A DNA stretch of 64,000 nt from Phocaeicola sartorii JCM 17136 = DSM 21941 (GTDB taxonomy: Bacteria > Bacteroidota > Bacteroidia > Bacteroidales > Bacteroidaceae), in assembly GCF_000614185.1 (NCBI RefSeq), contig NZ_BAKM01000017.1, positions 1 through 64,000 on the forward strand, given 5' to 3'. Under the pieces are notes generated by a model, which saw only the letters and a list, made by a program, of their open reading frames with translations, was not told the DNA's origin and ran no database searches. A program made the translations under genes and the position numbers. This document shows positions 43,470-51,597 of this stretch, one piece after another. Every line of letters starts with the position of its first letter. The first letter of the stretch is position 1.

Positions 43470-44759
43470 AGACAACGTAACCTTATCGCAGATGCAGAAG
43501 GACTGGCTCACACGCGAGGGATATGAAGTCATGACTGCAATAGATGCAGCCGTGGCACGCAGACTTATACGCAAAGCTGATTTTGACCTGATACTATCGG
43601 ACGTACGCCTGCCAGAAGGGGACGGCCTGTCCCTGCTTGCATGGCTGAAGAAAGAGAAGCCGGGCATTCCGGTTGTCATTATGACGGAATACGCTTCGTA
43701 TCCGGATGCCGTCAAGGCATAAAGATGGGCGCGAAGGACTATCTGCCAAAACCTGTACACCGGGAGTGCTTGTTCGAGATTGTGAAGGAACTGGTACATC
43801 CGGCCGTGACCATACAGCATTCGCTTGAACGGCTTTTCAAGCGTGACAGCGCGAAGGCGCGTGAGGCGTTGCATCTGGCGGAGCTTGTGGCCCCCGCTGA
43901 CATATCGGTACTGATTCTCGGTGCCAACGGAACCGGCAAGGAGTCCATAGCCCGTACCATTCATTTCAACAGCCCACGAAAAGACGAGCCGTTTGTCGCG
44001 GTGAACTGTGGCGCCATACCGCCCGAACTCATAGCCTCCATGTTCTTCGGCCATGTCAAAGGCGCTTTCACAGGAGCAGATACGGACAAGAAAGGATATT
44101 TTGACACGGCGAAAGGCGGCACGCTTTTTCTTGACGAGATCGGCACGCTCCCTTATCACACTCAATCATCTTTGCTTAGGGTATTGCAGGAGAATGTATA
44201 TATGCCTGTCGGTGCGAACTCAGAACGCCGTGCCGATGTGCGCATAGTCGCGGCGACCAACGAGGATATGGAGAATTCCATCACCGAGGGTCGTTTTCGC
44301 GAGGATCTTTATCACCGCCTTTGCGAGTTCGAGATACACCAGCCATCTCTGGCGGAATGTCCCGAAGACATCCTCCCGCTTGCGGAATTCTTCCGCAAGA
44401 AGTTCTCTGATGAACTTCACAAGGAGACCTCCGGATTCAGCACGGATGCCGAACGGCTTATGCTGGCACACTCGTGGAGCGGCAACATCCGCGAGCTTCA
44501 GAACCGGGTGCGTCGGGCAGTTCTTATTTCCAAAGTACCCGTTATTGCGGCCTCGGATTTGAATATCCGTAAATCTACAAGTGATAATGTCACAAAAATC
44601 GTTCCCGATTTGCGCCCGATCAAGGATGACGAGGCAGAAAAGCAACTGATTATCCGCACCTTGGAATCATGCAACGGCAACAAGACCAAAGCGGCGAGAA
44701 TGCTCAACATCAATCCTACGACATTATATCGCAAGATGAACAAATACGGTATAGAGTAA
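43444..44759 (+). pseudogene. rteB: RteB-like sigma54-type response regulator, broken by one missing base
   Basis: About 438 residues when repaired. Receiver: MKSRILIVEDNVTLSQMQKD and DLILSDVRLPEGDG (phospho-acceptor Asp). The frame breaks at 43718, where an added C gives DAVKAIKMGAKDYLPKPV. The AAA+ domain has a Walker A of GANGTGKES, the GAFTGA loop and GTLFLDEIG. The C-terminal Fis-type HTH is CNGNKTKAARMLNINPTTLYRK. RteB activates rteC and the transfer cascade in CTnDOT. It overlaps rteA by 26 bases, and base composition changes sharply at the junction. Confidence 0.9.
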
Positions 44760-44800
44760 CATTTATGCCCTGACATACAGCCCTTCTCGCTACTTTTTTG

Positions 44801-44808
44801 TAACTTTG
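44801..44808 (+). promoter_or_regulatory. Promoter -7 element downstream of rteB
   Basis: TAACTTTG, a perfect -7 match, 41 bases after the rteB stop. The expected transcript begins near 44815 and includes a small stem (GTAGGCGT with ATGCCTGC, 44831-44853) and then the large hairpin at 44883-44997. Confidence 0.5.
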
Positions 44809-44882
44809 GGGCGTGAAATAGAAAAAACAGGTAGGCGTGTTCCGATATGCCTGCTTTTACATACATAAGTTCGCAAGAGTCT

Positions 44883-44997
44883 CAGACAGAAATCTGGTAA
44901 ATTGAAGTAAAGAGCACTGTTGCGTAATACTTGTGCTATGCCTTGTCATAGCGTGGTGTTACGTTTCTCTTTACTGGCTTACCAGAGCCACTGTCTG
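44883..44997 (+). ncRNA. 115-nt near-perfect hairpin, candidate structured or regulatory RNA
   Basis: Successive arms pair in register: CAGACAG with CTGTCTG, TCTGGTAA with TTACCAGA, AGTAAAGAG with CTCTTTACT, CGTAATAC with GTGTTACG, and GCTATG with CATAGC around a CCTTGT loop. Small internal loops separate the arms, which is typical of folded RNA rather than a simple terminator. A -7 promoter box lies 75 bases upstream. The RteR small RNA of CTnDOT acts on transfer genes, but no sequence link to it can be claimed here. Confidence 0.6.
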
Positions 44998-45045
44998 AAA
45001 GCGTAGTCACCGCGCTTTTTCTTTTGCAAATAATAGAGAAACGAC

Positions 45046-45462
45046 ATGGCAACGGTACGCATCATAACGGCAATGACTATCGACGGTTTCCTCCCGGATG
45101 CCGACAATCCCCGTATGCATTGGCTTATGACCGATGCCAAAGGGTTCCGGCACTGGCATGACATAGGCACATACACACTCCAAGCGGATTACCCGGTCCT
45201 TGATCTTGTGTGTGACAAGGACAGCGCCGACAAATACTGCATATACACCACTGAAGTGTCTGATCTGGACGGTATGGAACTTATGACACGGCTCTTCCGT
45301 TACAATATAATAGACGAACTGGTAATCCATATTTTGCCTGAGATTGCAGGAACAGGAACCCATACCTTTCAGAACGGCGTGCCGTCAGGGTGGATATTAA
45401 GCAAATCCACCCGGTTAAAGAACGGGATTTGCCGAAACATCTACCGGCGCAAAGCGCGATAA
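45046..45462 (+). CDS. Dihydrofolate reductase / RibD C-terminal-like protein
   Basis: A 138-residue protein: TVRIITAMTIDGFLPDADNP at the start and a C-terminal LFRYNIIDELVIHILPEIAGTG, both typical of the RibD C-terminal reductase fold. The middle is shorter than in full-length members (usually about 170-180 residues), so part of the nucleotide-binding region may be missing. Related ICEs carry such a gene near rteB. The in vivo substrate is unknown. Confidence 0.75.
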   Translation: MATVRIITAMTIDGFLPDADNPRMHWLMTDAKGFRHWHDIGTYTLQADYPVLDLVCDKDSADKYCIYTTEVSDLDGMELMTRLFRYNIIDELVIHILPEIAGTGTHTFQNGVPSGWILSKSTRLKNGICRNIYRRKAR

Positions 45463-45466
45463 TCTC

Positions 45467-45574
45467 GCAATAGACTATTGCATACCGCCGGAAAGTCTTG
45501 CAAAATGCAAGACCTCTGATTTCCATCATTTTACGTTTGAATCTTTTTATCGTACTGATATTCTGATGAATATC
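45467..45574. promoter_or_regulatory. Three palindromes upstream of the excisionase-type genes
   Basis: GCAATA-GAC-TATTGC (45467-45481), GTCTTGC-AAAAT-GCAAGAC (45495-45513) and GATATTC-TGAT-GAATATC (45557-45574) follow each other ahead of the HTH operon. They are candidate operator sites for an excision regulator. The remaining sequence to 45690 has no supported gene. Confidence 0.5.
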
Positions 45575-45690
45575 GGTGTCTTGTCATGCCTTTTGGTGGC
45601 GGTGGCACGGCATTAGCCAATATATGTAGTATAACCGATTGCGCAACACGGTGTAAGAAAAAACATTCATTTACATCAAAAAAATCAGCT

Positions 45691-45990
45691 ATGCTATATA
45701 ATGAAACAGTGCATAAGATGTTTACCTCCCTCATGGAACGCTTTGACAAGATGGAGCGAGCGTTCGAGCGGATGAACAAGCTCAAGGATTGTCTGGACGG
45801 CGACACGCTGCTCGACAACTACGACCTGTGCCGGTTGCTCGGCGTCACCAAGCGCACCCTTGCGAGGTATCGCCAGAAGAAACTCATCCGCTATTACATG
45901 ATAGACGGGCGCACCTACTACAAGGCATCTGAGATACAGGATTTCCTACAGATGAAAGGGAAGTCGCTACCCGCCGCCGTGAGCCGCTGA
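45691..45990 (+). CDS. Excisionase-type HTH protein 1
   Basis: A 99-residue protein from ATG 45691 (MLYNETVHKMFTSLMERF). The N-terminal coiled helix (ERFDKMERAFERMNKLKD) is followed by a MerR/excisionase-like winged helix: DNYDLCRLLGVTKRTLARYRQKKLIRYYMIDGRTYY. Similar proteins (Xis2c/Xis2d) start the excision operon of CTnDOT. It is the first of three consecutive genes of this type. Confidence 0.82.
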   Translation: MLYNETVHKMFTSLMERFDKMERAFERMNKLKDCLDGDTLLDNYDLCRLLGVTKRTLARYRQKKLIRYYMIDGRTYYKASEIQDFLQMKGKSLPAAVSR

Positions 45991-46022
45991 AACATATCGT
46001 AAAATCTAAAAAACGTAACATC

Positions 46023-46316
46023 ATGGAAATAATAAGCATGGACATCAGAACCTTCGACGCCCTGTTCGCCAGAATCAGGGAAATCGAGGAAAAATCCGAA
46101 CTGCTGAGCCGTAAGCATGAGGACATCGGCCTTAAGAAATGGCTCGACAACGAGGATGTGTGCAACATCCTCGGAATCTCAAAGCGCACCTTGCAGACCT
46201 ACCGCGACAAAGGCATCCTGCCGTTCAGCCGCATCAGGAACAAGCTCTTCTACCGTCCGGAGGATGTAGAGAGACTATTACAGTCGTCGTATCACCCAAA
46301 CACATCACAGCTATGA
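46023..46316 (+). CDS. Excisionase-type HTH protein 2
   Basis: A 97-residue protein of the same family: helical N-terminus (FDALFARIREIEEKSELLSRK) and LDNEDVCNILGISKRTLQTYRDKGILPFSRI as the DNA-binding part. It ends in an ATGA overlap with the third HTH gene. Probably a directionality factor that bends the att DNA for the integrases. Confidence 0.84.
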   Translation: MEIISMDIRTFDALFARIREIEEKSELLSRKHEDIGLKKWLDNEDVCNILGISKRTLQTYRDKGILPFSRIRNKLFYRPEDVERLLQSSYHPNTSQL

Positions 46317-46624
46317 GCCATTATTTTATCGACAGGCAGGATCCGCGTGTGGCGGACCTGTTGCGCCGCCTCGGAAACATCGGGCAGGCACTCGGACAAG
46401 TTGAATCGGTCGCACGCCCCATGTTCAAGGGGGACAGGTTCCTTACTGACGAGGAGCTGTCGCGCCTGCTGAAAGTGAGCCGGCGCACCTTGCAGGAATA
46501 CCGTACCGCGCGTCTTATCCCTTACTACATTGTACAGGGAAAGGCCCTGTACCGGGAATCCGAGATACAGAGCCTTCTTGAAAAGGCGCACCGAAAATGC
46601 GTGGAGGAACAGAAGTGGCTGTAA
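46313..46624 (+). CDS. Excisionase-type HTH protein 3
   Basis: A 103-residue protein from ATG 46313 (MSHYFIDRQDPRVADLLRRL). The DNA-binding part is LTDEELSRLLKVSRRTLQEYRTARLIPYYI with a Tyr-rich wing. A frame open further upstream is an artefact of the overlapping second gene. Convergent with the integrase gene at 46683; the 58-base gap contains GGCGGGAACGG and its complement, a possible weak terminator. Confidence 0.82.
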   Translation: MSHYFIDRQDPRVADLLRRLGNIGQALGQVESVARPMFKGDRFLTDEELSRLLKVSRRTLQEYRTARLIPYYIVQGKALYRESEIQSLLEKAHRKCVEEQKWL

Positions 46625-46682
46625 GAGCCGCTAAGTTCCGCAATATGCGCCACTATCAAACATAGGCGGGAACGGTCTGCAA

Positions 46683-48005
46683 TCACAGGCCGTTCCCCGT
46701 CTTGTTCCTGAAATTATACTTCCTTCTCTTTGTCATCTCCTTGTCCTGGCTTTCGTCTATCAGGGTGATTCCAGAGCCGGATGCCTGCATACGCAGACGC
46801 TTCATGTCCTCATCCACCTTGCGGTCGGTCACCTGGGCGTAAATCTGGGTCGTGGTAATGCTCTTGTGTCCCATCATGCGGCTGACAGTCTCAATCGGCA
46901 CACCCATCGAAAGGGTGATATGTGTTCCAAAATTATGTCTCGCCTTGTGAAATGTGAGATAGAAACCGTATTTCTCGCCGAGCTGCCGGGTAAGTTTTAT
47001 CAAATAGGTTCTGCTATACAGGTTGAAAATCTTACCCTCTTGCCGCTCATCCCGGTATTTCTCCATTATCCGCATTGGGATGTCAAGCAGGCGTATCGCC
47101 GAGCGGCTGCCTGTCTTTTGTCTGTTCACATGTATCCACCATGTTCCGTCGGGAGCCTGTGATATGTCATCCTCCGACAGCCGTTTGAGATCCGCGTATG
47201 CCAGCCCAGTGAAAGTCGAGAAGATGAACCAGTCGCGCACCCGTTGGAGGTTCGGAGCATCTATCTGCTTTCCCATAAGCAGTTTCAGGTCGTCAAGCCT
47301 CATGTGGCGGCTCTTGCGCCGTGGCAACGGGGGATGAAGCCTCGCATAAGGGTCACGGCGGAGCGTGCCCTGGCTGACGGCACGCATCGTCATCTTCTTC
47401 AGACGGTACAGGTGTTCGTGAACCGATTTGGGTCTGAGCCCGCGGTCTGCGCCGAGGAATACCTCGAAATCGTCATAGAAAGACCTGTCAAGCGCGCGGA
47501 GCGGAACATCCTCCATATCCCGTTTCTCGGTCACAAATGCCGACAGGTGACGGTAGGAATTGATATAGCTCTCGTATGATTCCTTGGTGCGGTCAACGCC
47601 CACACGCTTGTGAAACTCCTCGTTATGCTCCCGGAAAAGAGCCAGAAGTGTTGACGGCTTGCGTCCGATGCCCTTCGTGGCGTTTTTCACAAGTTCGGCT
47701 GTGACGAAGCCAAGGCTGCGTCTTATATCCTCGTAATGCCCGTTTATCTCGGCTGTAAGAGAGTCTATGGCGCGGTTGACAGTGACAGCGTTGGCGCTGC
47801 GCCCGTCGGCACGGCCTTTCTCGGGATTCCAGATGTCGGGATTCACAGACACTTTCGTCCCTATCTGCTCCCATTCGGCATCTATGCTGACCTTGCAAAG
47901 AAGCTGGCATGTTCCGTCCTTACGGATCTTTGTCCGGTTGATGTAGAAGAGTACGGCGAATGTGCTGCGCCGTTTCGGCGTATTGCAGTCCTTATTCTTT
48001 TTCAT
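46683..48005 (-). CDS. int: Tyrosine site-specific recombinase (integrase) 1
   Basis: A 440-residue integrase of the Bacteroidetes type: an N-terminal arm-binding DUF (STFAVLFYINRTKIRKDGTCQLLC), a SAM-like core-binding domain (about 110-210) and a catalytic domain. HKARHNFGTH supplies His/Arg, GHKSITTTQIYAQV the second His and the nucleophile Tyr. At the first Arg position the sequence is FTGLAYADL, without Arg, as known for IntDOT. A basic tail (MTKRRKYNFRNKTG) follows. 21 bases downstream of integrase 2 in the same direction. Confidence 0.9.
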   Translation of the reverse strand: MKKNKDCNTPKRRSTFAVLFYINRTKIRKDGTCQLLCKVSIDAEWEQIGTKVSVNPDIWNPEKGRADGRSANAVTVNRAIDSLTAEINGHYEDIRRSLGFVTAELVKNATKGIGRKPSTLLALFREHNEEFHKRVGVDRTKESYESYINSYRHLSAFVTEKRDMEDVPLRALDRSFYDDFEVFLGADRGLRPKSVHEHLYRLKKMTMRAVSQGTLRRDPYARLHPPLPRRKSRHMRLDDLKLLMGKQIDAPNLQRVRDWFIFSTFTGLAYADLKRLSEDDISQAPDGTWWIHVNRQKTGSRSAIRLLDIPMRIMEKYRDERQEGKIFNLYSRTYLIKLTRQLGEKYGFYLTFHKARHNFGTHITLSMGVPIETVSRMMGHKSITTTQIYAQVTDRKVDEDMKRLRMQASGSGITLIDESQDKEMTKRRKYNFRNKTGNGL

Positions 48006-48026
48006 GACTATGAAGATTTGTGATTG

Positions 48027-49250
48027 TTAAATGGCGACAGTGAAGCGTGACGCTATCCTGCTGTCAAGGTCCTCGGTGTCTGTGCCGATTTTGTCATCGG
48101 TCACCTTGGCGTAGATCTGCGTCGTCGTAATCCGGCTATGTCCCAGCATGCGGCTGACGGTTTCAAGCGGCACACCGTGCGCCAGCGTGATTTCGGTGGC
48201 GTAGGTATGCCGGGCGCAATGATAGACAAGCCTGCGCCCGATGCCGCAGATTTTGGCAATCTTTTTCAGATAATCGTTCAGGGTGGAGTTTCCGTACATC
48301 GGTAACAGTCTGCCTTCCGGCGCCATTCCCCGGTATTTCTCTATAATCCTCAGCGGCAGTTCAAGCAACGGTATCTCATAGTCCATCTTCGTCTTTTTGC
48401 GCGAAGACCTGATCCAGACCGTACCGTCCTCGGTTGTTTCAAGGTTGTCTTCCGTCAGAAGACAAATATCTCCGTATGGGATGCCTGTATAGCAGGAGAA
48501 CAGGAAGAGGTCGCGGACATGGTACAGGCGGCTGTCATGGAGCGGTGTCGTCATAATCCGGTGAAGTTCCTCCGATGTGAGGTACTTCTGCTCACGCTGC
48601 GGCTTCTCCGCCTCGTATCCGGCAAAAGGGTCGGCGGTTATGATGCCGTCGGTGATAGCCTCCGACACTATCATCTTCAGACGTGTGGCATGAAACCCAA
48701 CGGTGGATGTGGCAAGCCGGCGCTGGGTTCGCAGGTAGACGTCATATCTGTCGATGAAGGAGCGGTCGAGAGCCGTGAACGGTATGTCCGACAGTTTGTA
48801 TTCCGTTTCCAGAAATGTTGACAGGCATTTGTATGTGTAACGGTAGGATTTCAGTGTGGCTCGGGCCCGGTTCGCTCCGACACGTTTCGCGAAGTTCTCT
48901 ATGAACGTTCCGAAATATCCCATCAGTGTCTCCTGGCCGAAAGCCATGCCCTGTATCTGGCACTTCACATCATCGGCGGTCACGACCATGCGCACAGCCG
49001 ACAGTTCCTGATACACGGAAAGTGCGCTTGCCCTGATTTCGTCAAGCTGACGGTTGATTTTCCTCGATGCGGCACTCTTGCCGGTGGCCCGGCCGAGCAT
49101 CCACGCTTTCGGCGAAGCCGAGAGCTTCGCGCTGAAAGCCGCCTCCGAGTATCTGCCGACATTTATGCGCCCCATCACCGGGCACAGGCCGTCTTCCGAT
49201 ATCTCGCTCTTTTTAAGGTAGAACGAAACCTTTAATCCGCTCTTTTTCAT
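48027..49250 (-). CDS. int: Tyrosine site-specific recombinase (integrase) 2
   Basis: A 407-residue integrase from ATG 49250 (MKKSGLKVSFYLKKSEISED); the frame is open 24 codons further but without family resemblance. The catalytic part has HCARHTYATE, GHSRITTTQIYAKV (His and nucleophile Tyr), and CYTGIPYGDI at the first Arg position, again without Arg. It is about 30% similar to integrase 1 by eye. TAATTTTG on the minus strand (49276-49269) is a likely promoter box. Being the outermost gene, it marks the right end of the element. Confidence 0.9.
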   Translation of the reverse strand: MKKSGLKVSFYLKKSEISEDGLCPVMGRINVGRYSEAAFSAKLSASPKAWMLGRATGKSAASRKINRQLDEIRASALSVYQELSAVRMVVTADDVKCQIQGMAFGQETLMGYFGTFIENFAKRVGANRARATLKSYRYTYKCLSTFLETEYKLSDIPFTALDRSFIDRYDVYLRTQRRLATSTVGFHATRLKMIVSEAITDGIITADPFAGYEAEKPQREQKYLTSEELHRIMTTPLHDSRLYHVRDLFLFSCYTGIPYGDICLLTEDNLETTEDGTVWIRSSRKKTKMDYEIPLLELPLRIIEKYRGMAPEGRLLPMYGNSTLNDYLKKIAKICGIGRRLVYHCARHTYATEITLAHGVPLETVSRMLGHSRITTTQIYAKVTDDKIGTDTEDLDSRIASRFTVAI

Positions 49251-49322
49251 AACTCTATTCTTTGTTTGCAAAATTAACTGATATAGAGCCATTTGAAGGT
49301 ATGCAAAACGTAGCGGAACCAC

Positions 49323-49645
49323 GAATAGGAATCACAGAGGCCATCCCGGAGCCTATATTTCTTCGCATTGCCGGGAAAAATCGCTAAATTTGTAGTAGCA
49401 AAGATGCCTGACAAGCGGGTTCTATGGCATAAAACAGGGATAATCATCCATCGGCAAAACCGTCTTCAAGACCGGAATTCCGGACATGAAAAAGGCAACG
49501 GATAGGTAGCGATTCAATCTCCTAACCCTTCCAAAAACCGAATTTTCCGCCGAATGCACCCTTCGGACGAACAACGCCGATCTCTCCTAACTCTCAACAC
49601 ATTACTTTATTCCCCATTTATTGCCATAGTCTCGCGAATTCTTCG
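49323..49645. other. Probable right junction of the ICE (attR region)
   Basis: About 320 bases without a gene between integrase 2 and the first host gene. Two similar strings, ATCTCCTAACCCTTC (49517) and CTCTCCTAACTCTCAA (49583), could be integrase arm or core sites. No tRNA gene and no clear target repeat is visible. The exact junction cannot be fixed without the left end. Confidence 0.45.
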
Positions 49646-49653
49646 TATTTTTG
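49646..49653 (+). promoter_or_regulatory. Promoter -7 element for the DUF4861 gene
   Basis: TATTTTTG matches the -7 consensus, with TTG at 49621 about 22 bases upstream and the ATG 28 bases downstream. Confidence 0.5.
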
Positions 49654-49681
49654 TCTTTCAGTCCGACAAAAAATAAATAGT

Positions 49682-50854
49682 ATGAGAAAAATCTTTTTAG
49701 CAGTCGCAACGGCATTAGCCATGTTCTCCTGTTCGCAGAAGGAGCCGGTGACTGTCACTATAACCAATCCGCTTTCCATTGACAGAAATGGGGAGATGGT
49801 AGAAATCTCTATGGCTGAAATAACAGGCAAACTACAATTACCCGATACGGCACAGGTCATCGTATCGGACGAGAACGGCCTGGAAGTACCTTATCAGATA
49901 ACATACGACGATATGCTTATTTTCCCTGCTTCGGTAAAAGGGGATGCTTCGGCTGTTTATACGATTGCGGAAGGAACTCCGCAGCCGGTGGATGTGGTTG
50001 CTTGCGGACGCCAATACCCCGAACGTCTGGATGATATGGCATGGGAGAATGACCGTGCCGCTTATCGTGCCTACGGTCCTGCCTTGCAGGAGAAGGGCGA
50101 GCGTGCTTTTGGCTATGACATCTGGACTAAGAATGTACCCGAACCGGTAGTGGAAGATCGTTATGACGGCGATTTGAACCGGAAAATCTCCTATCACGTA
50201 GATCATGGAAACGGTATGGATTGTTATGCGGTAGGTCCGACTTTGGGGGGCGGAACAGCCGCTTTGTTCCCCGACAGTACCATTATTTATCCTTATTGTT
50301 ACAAGGACTGTGAAATATTGGATAACGGTCCGCTCCGGTTCACTGTCAAGCTGGTCTATAATCCTTTGGTTGTAAAAGGGGATTCAACTGTGACCGAGAC
50401 GCGTGTCATTTCCTTGGACAAGGGATCGCAATTGAACAAGACGGTGGTTACTTTTGACAATCTGCAGGCAACCACTCCGGTGGTGACCGGCATCGTGTTG
50501 CACAAGCAGAACCCGATGGGATATAGTTTTGATGCAGGTGCGGGCTATATAGCCTATGCGGACTCTACGGAGAATGCGGCCAATAACAATGGAGTGATTT
50601 ATGTAGGTGCCGTATTTCCGGCTACTATAAAAGGAGCGTTTACCCAAGTGTTCTCCGAAAAGGAACAGAAAGAACGTGGGGGCGCTTTGGGGCATGTGCT
50701 GGCGGCCAGTGAGTATGAGCCGGGATCCGAGTATATTTATTACTGGGGTTCAGGGTGGAGCAAATATGGTTTCGAAGCCGATACCGACTGGAACAAATAT
50801 CTGGAAGAATATGCTCAGAAGGTACGTAATCCATTGGAGGTTGCCATAAAATAA
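49682..50854 (+). CDS. DUF4861 family lipoprotein
   Basis: A 390-residue lipoprotein (lipobox AMFSC, Cys near 17). The mature protein is beta-rich: VPYQITYDDMLIFPASV, RAYGPALQEKGERAFGYDIWTKN, KISYHVDHGNGMDCYAVGPTLGGG and a C-terminal YYWGSGWSKYGFE are typical of DUF4861. These proteins are often found with polysaccharide-degrading enzymes; the activity is unknown. It is the first host-type gene after the ICE and is intact, so the ICE did not interrupt it. Confidence 0.85.
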   Translation: MRKIFLAVATALAMFSCSQKEPVTVTITNPLSIDRNGEMVEISMAEITGKLQLPDTAQVIVSDENGLEVPYQITYDDMLIFPASVKGDASAVYTIAEGTPQPVDVVACGRQYPERLDDMAWENDRAAYRAYGPALQEKGERAFGYDIWTKNVPEPVVEDRYDGDLNRKISYHVDHGNGMDCYAVGPTLGGGTAALFPDSTIIYPYCYKDCEILDNGPLRFTVKLVYNPLVVKGDSTVTETRVISLDKGSQLNKTVVTFDNLQATTPVVTGIVLHKQNPMGYSFDAGAGYIAYADSTENAANNNGVIYVGAVFPATIKGAFTQVFSEKEQKERGGALGHVLAASEYEPGSEYIYYWGSGWSKYGFEADTDWNKYLEEYAQKVRNPLEVAIK

Positions 50855-50914
50855 TACATACGCAAGAGAGTATGCGTATGTATGCGCCACAAGAAGACAA
50901 GGTATTTGACCTTA

Positions 50915-51526
50915 TCAGTCAAAGACCTTGAACTCATAGCCTTGTTCCAACAGCCATTCTATGGCACGGGGCAAGGCATATTTCATGTTTTTCTCTGCTT
51001 TGATGGAATCATGGAAGGTAATGATGGAGCCATTCCGCACATAGTGTTTTACTTTCCTCAGCACCTGTCTTCCATTCAGTTTGTTGCTATAGTCACGGGT
51101 AACCAAGTCCCACATCACGATCTGGTATTTATGTCGCAGCACCATGTACTGCATCCAGCGCATGTGACCATGTGGCGGACGGAACAGGTTGGTATGGATC
51201 AGTTCATTGGCTTTGTCCGTATTGGCCAGATAGTTCTTGCTCCGGTATTCGAATCCTCGGATATGGTTGAATGTATGATTTCCCAAACGATGTCCCCGTT
51301 CTACAATCATTTGGAATTCCTTGGGGTGCTTGCGCACATTGTCGCCCACCAGAAAGAAGGTAGCCTTGATCTTGTATTTGTCTAATAAATCGAGTACCCA
51401 CGGTGTGATCTCGGGAATCGGCCCGTCATCGAAAGTCAGATAGACCGCTTTTTCATGCTTGTCCATTCGCCAGAAGGCGCGTGGATAGAGCCAGCGGAGT
51501 ATCAGCGGGGGTTGTTCTATAAACAT
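50915..51526 (-). CDS. Polysaccharide deacetylase (NodB family)
   Basis: A 203-residue carbohydrate esterase 4 protein. Motif 1 TFDDGP near residues 30-35 gives the catalytic base and first metal ligand. Motif 2 NHTFNH gives the two His. Motif 3 RPPHG follows, and a late ITFHDS supplies the last His. No signal peptide, but the start MFIEQPPLILRWLYP is hydrophobic. It probably deacetylates cell-wall or capsule sugars. ATG 51526 is used; the upstream extension has no RBS-like context. Confidence 0.88.
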   Translation of the reverse strand: MFIEQPPLILRWLYPRAFWRMDKHEKAVYLTFDDGPIPEITPWVLDLLDKYKIKATFFLVGDNVRKHPKEFQMIVERGHRLGNHTFNHIRGFEYRSKNYLANTDKANELIHTNLFRPPHGHMRWMQYMVLRHKYQIVMWDLVTRDYSNKLNGRQVLRKVKHYVRNGSIITFHDSIKAEKNMKYALPRAIEWLLEQGYEFKVFD

Positions 51527-51597
51527 GAATGTGTGTGTCTTTTGTTGGTTATACAAATATAAAGGTGTGGATTCTGTGGTGAATCCACACCTTTTAT

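Noticed and set aside
28981-44759. tetQ or another classic CTnDOT resistance gene
   Set aside because: No ribosomal-protection GTPase frame is present; the gene before rteA is an alpha/beta hydrolase and the only recognisable resistance gene is the beta-lactamase.
49250-49680. tRNA gene as the ICE integration target
   Set aside because: No cloverleaf-type arms or CCA/T-loop consensus could be found in the junction region.
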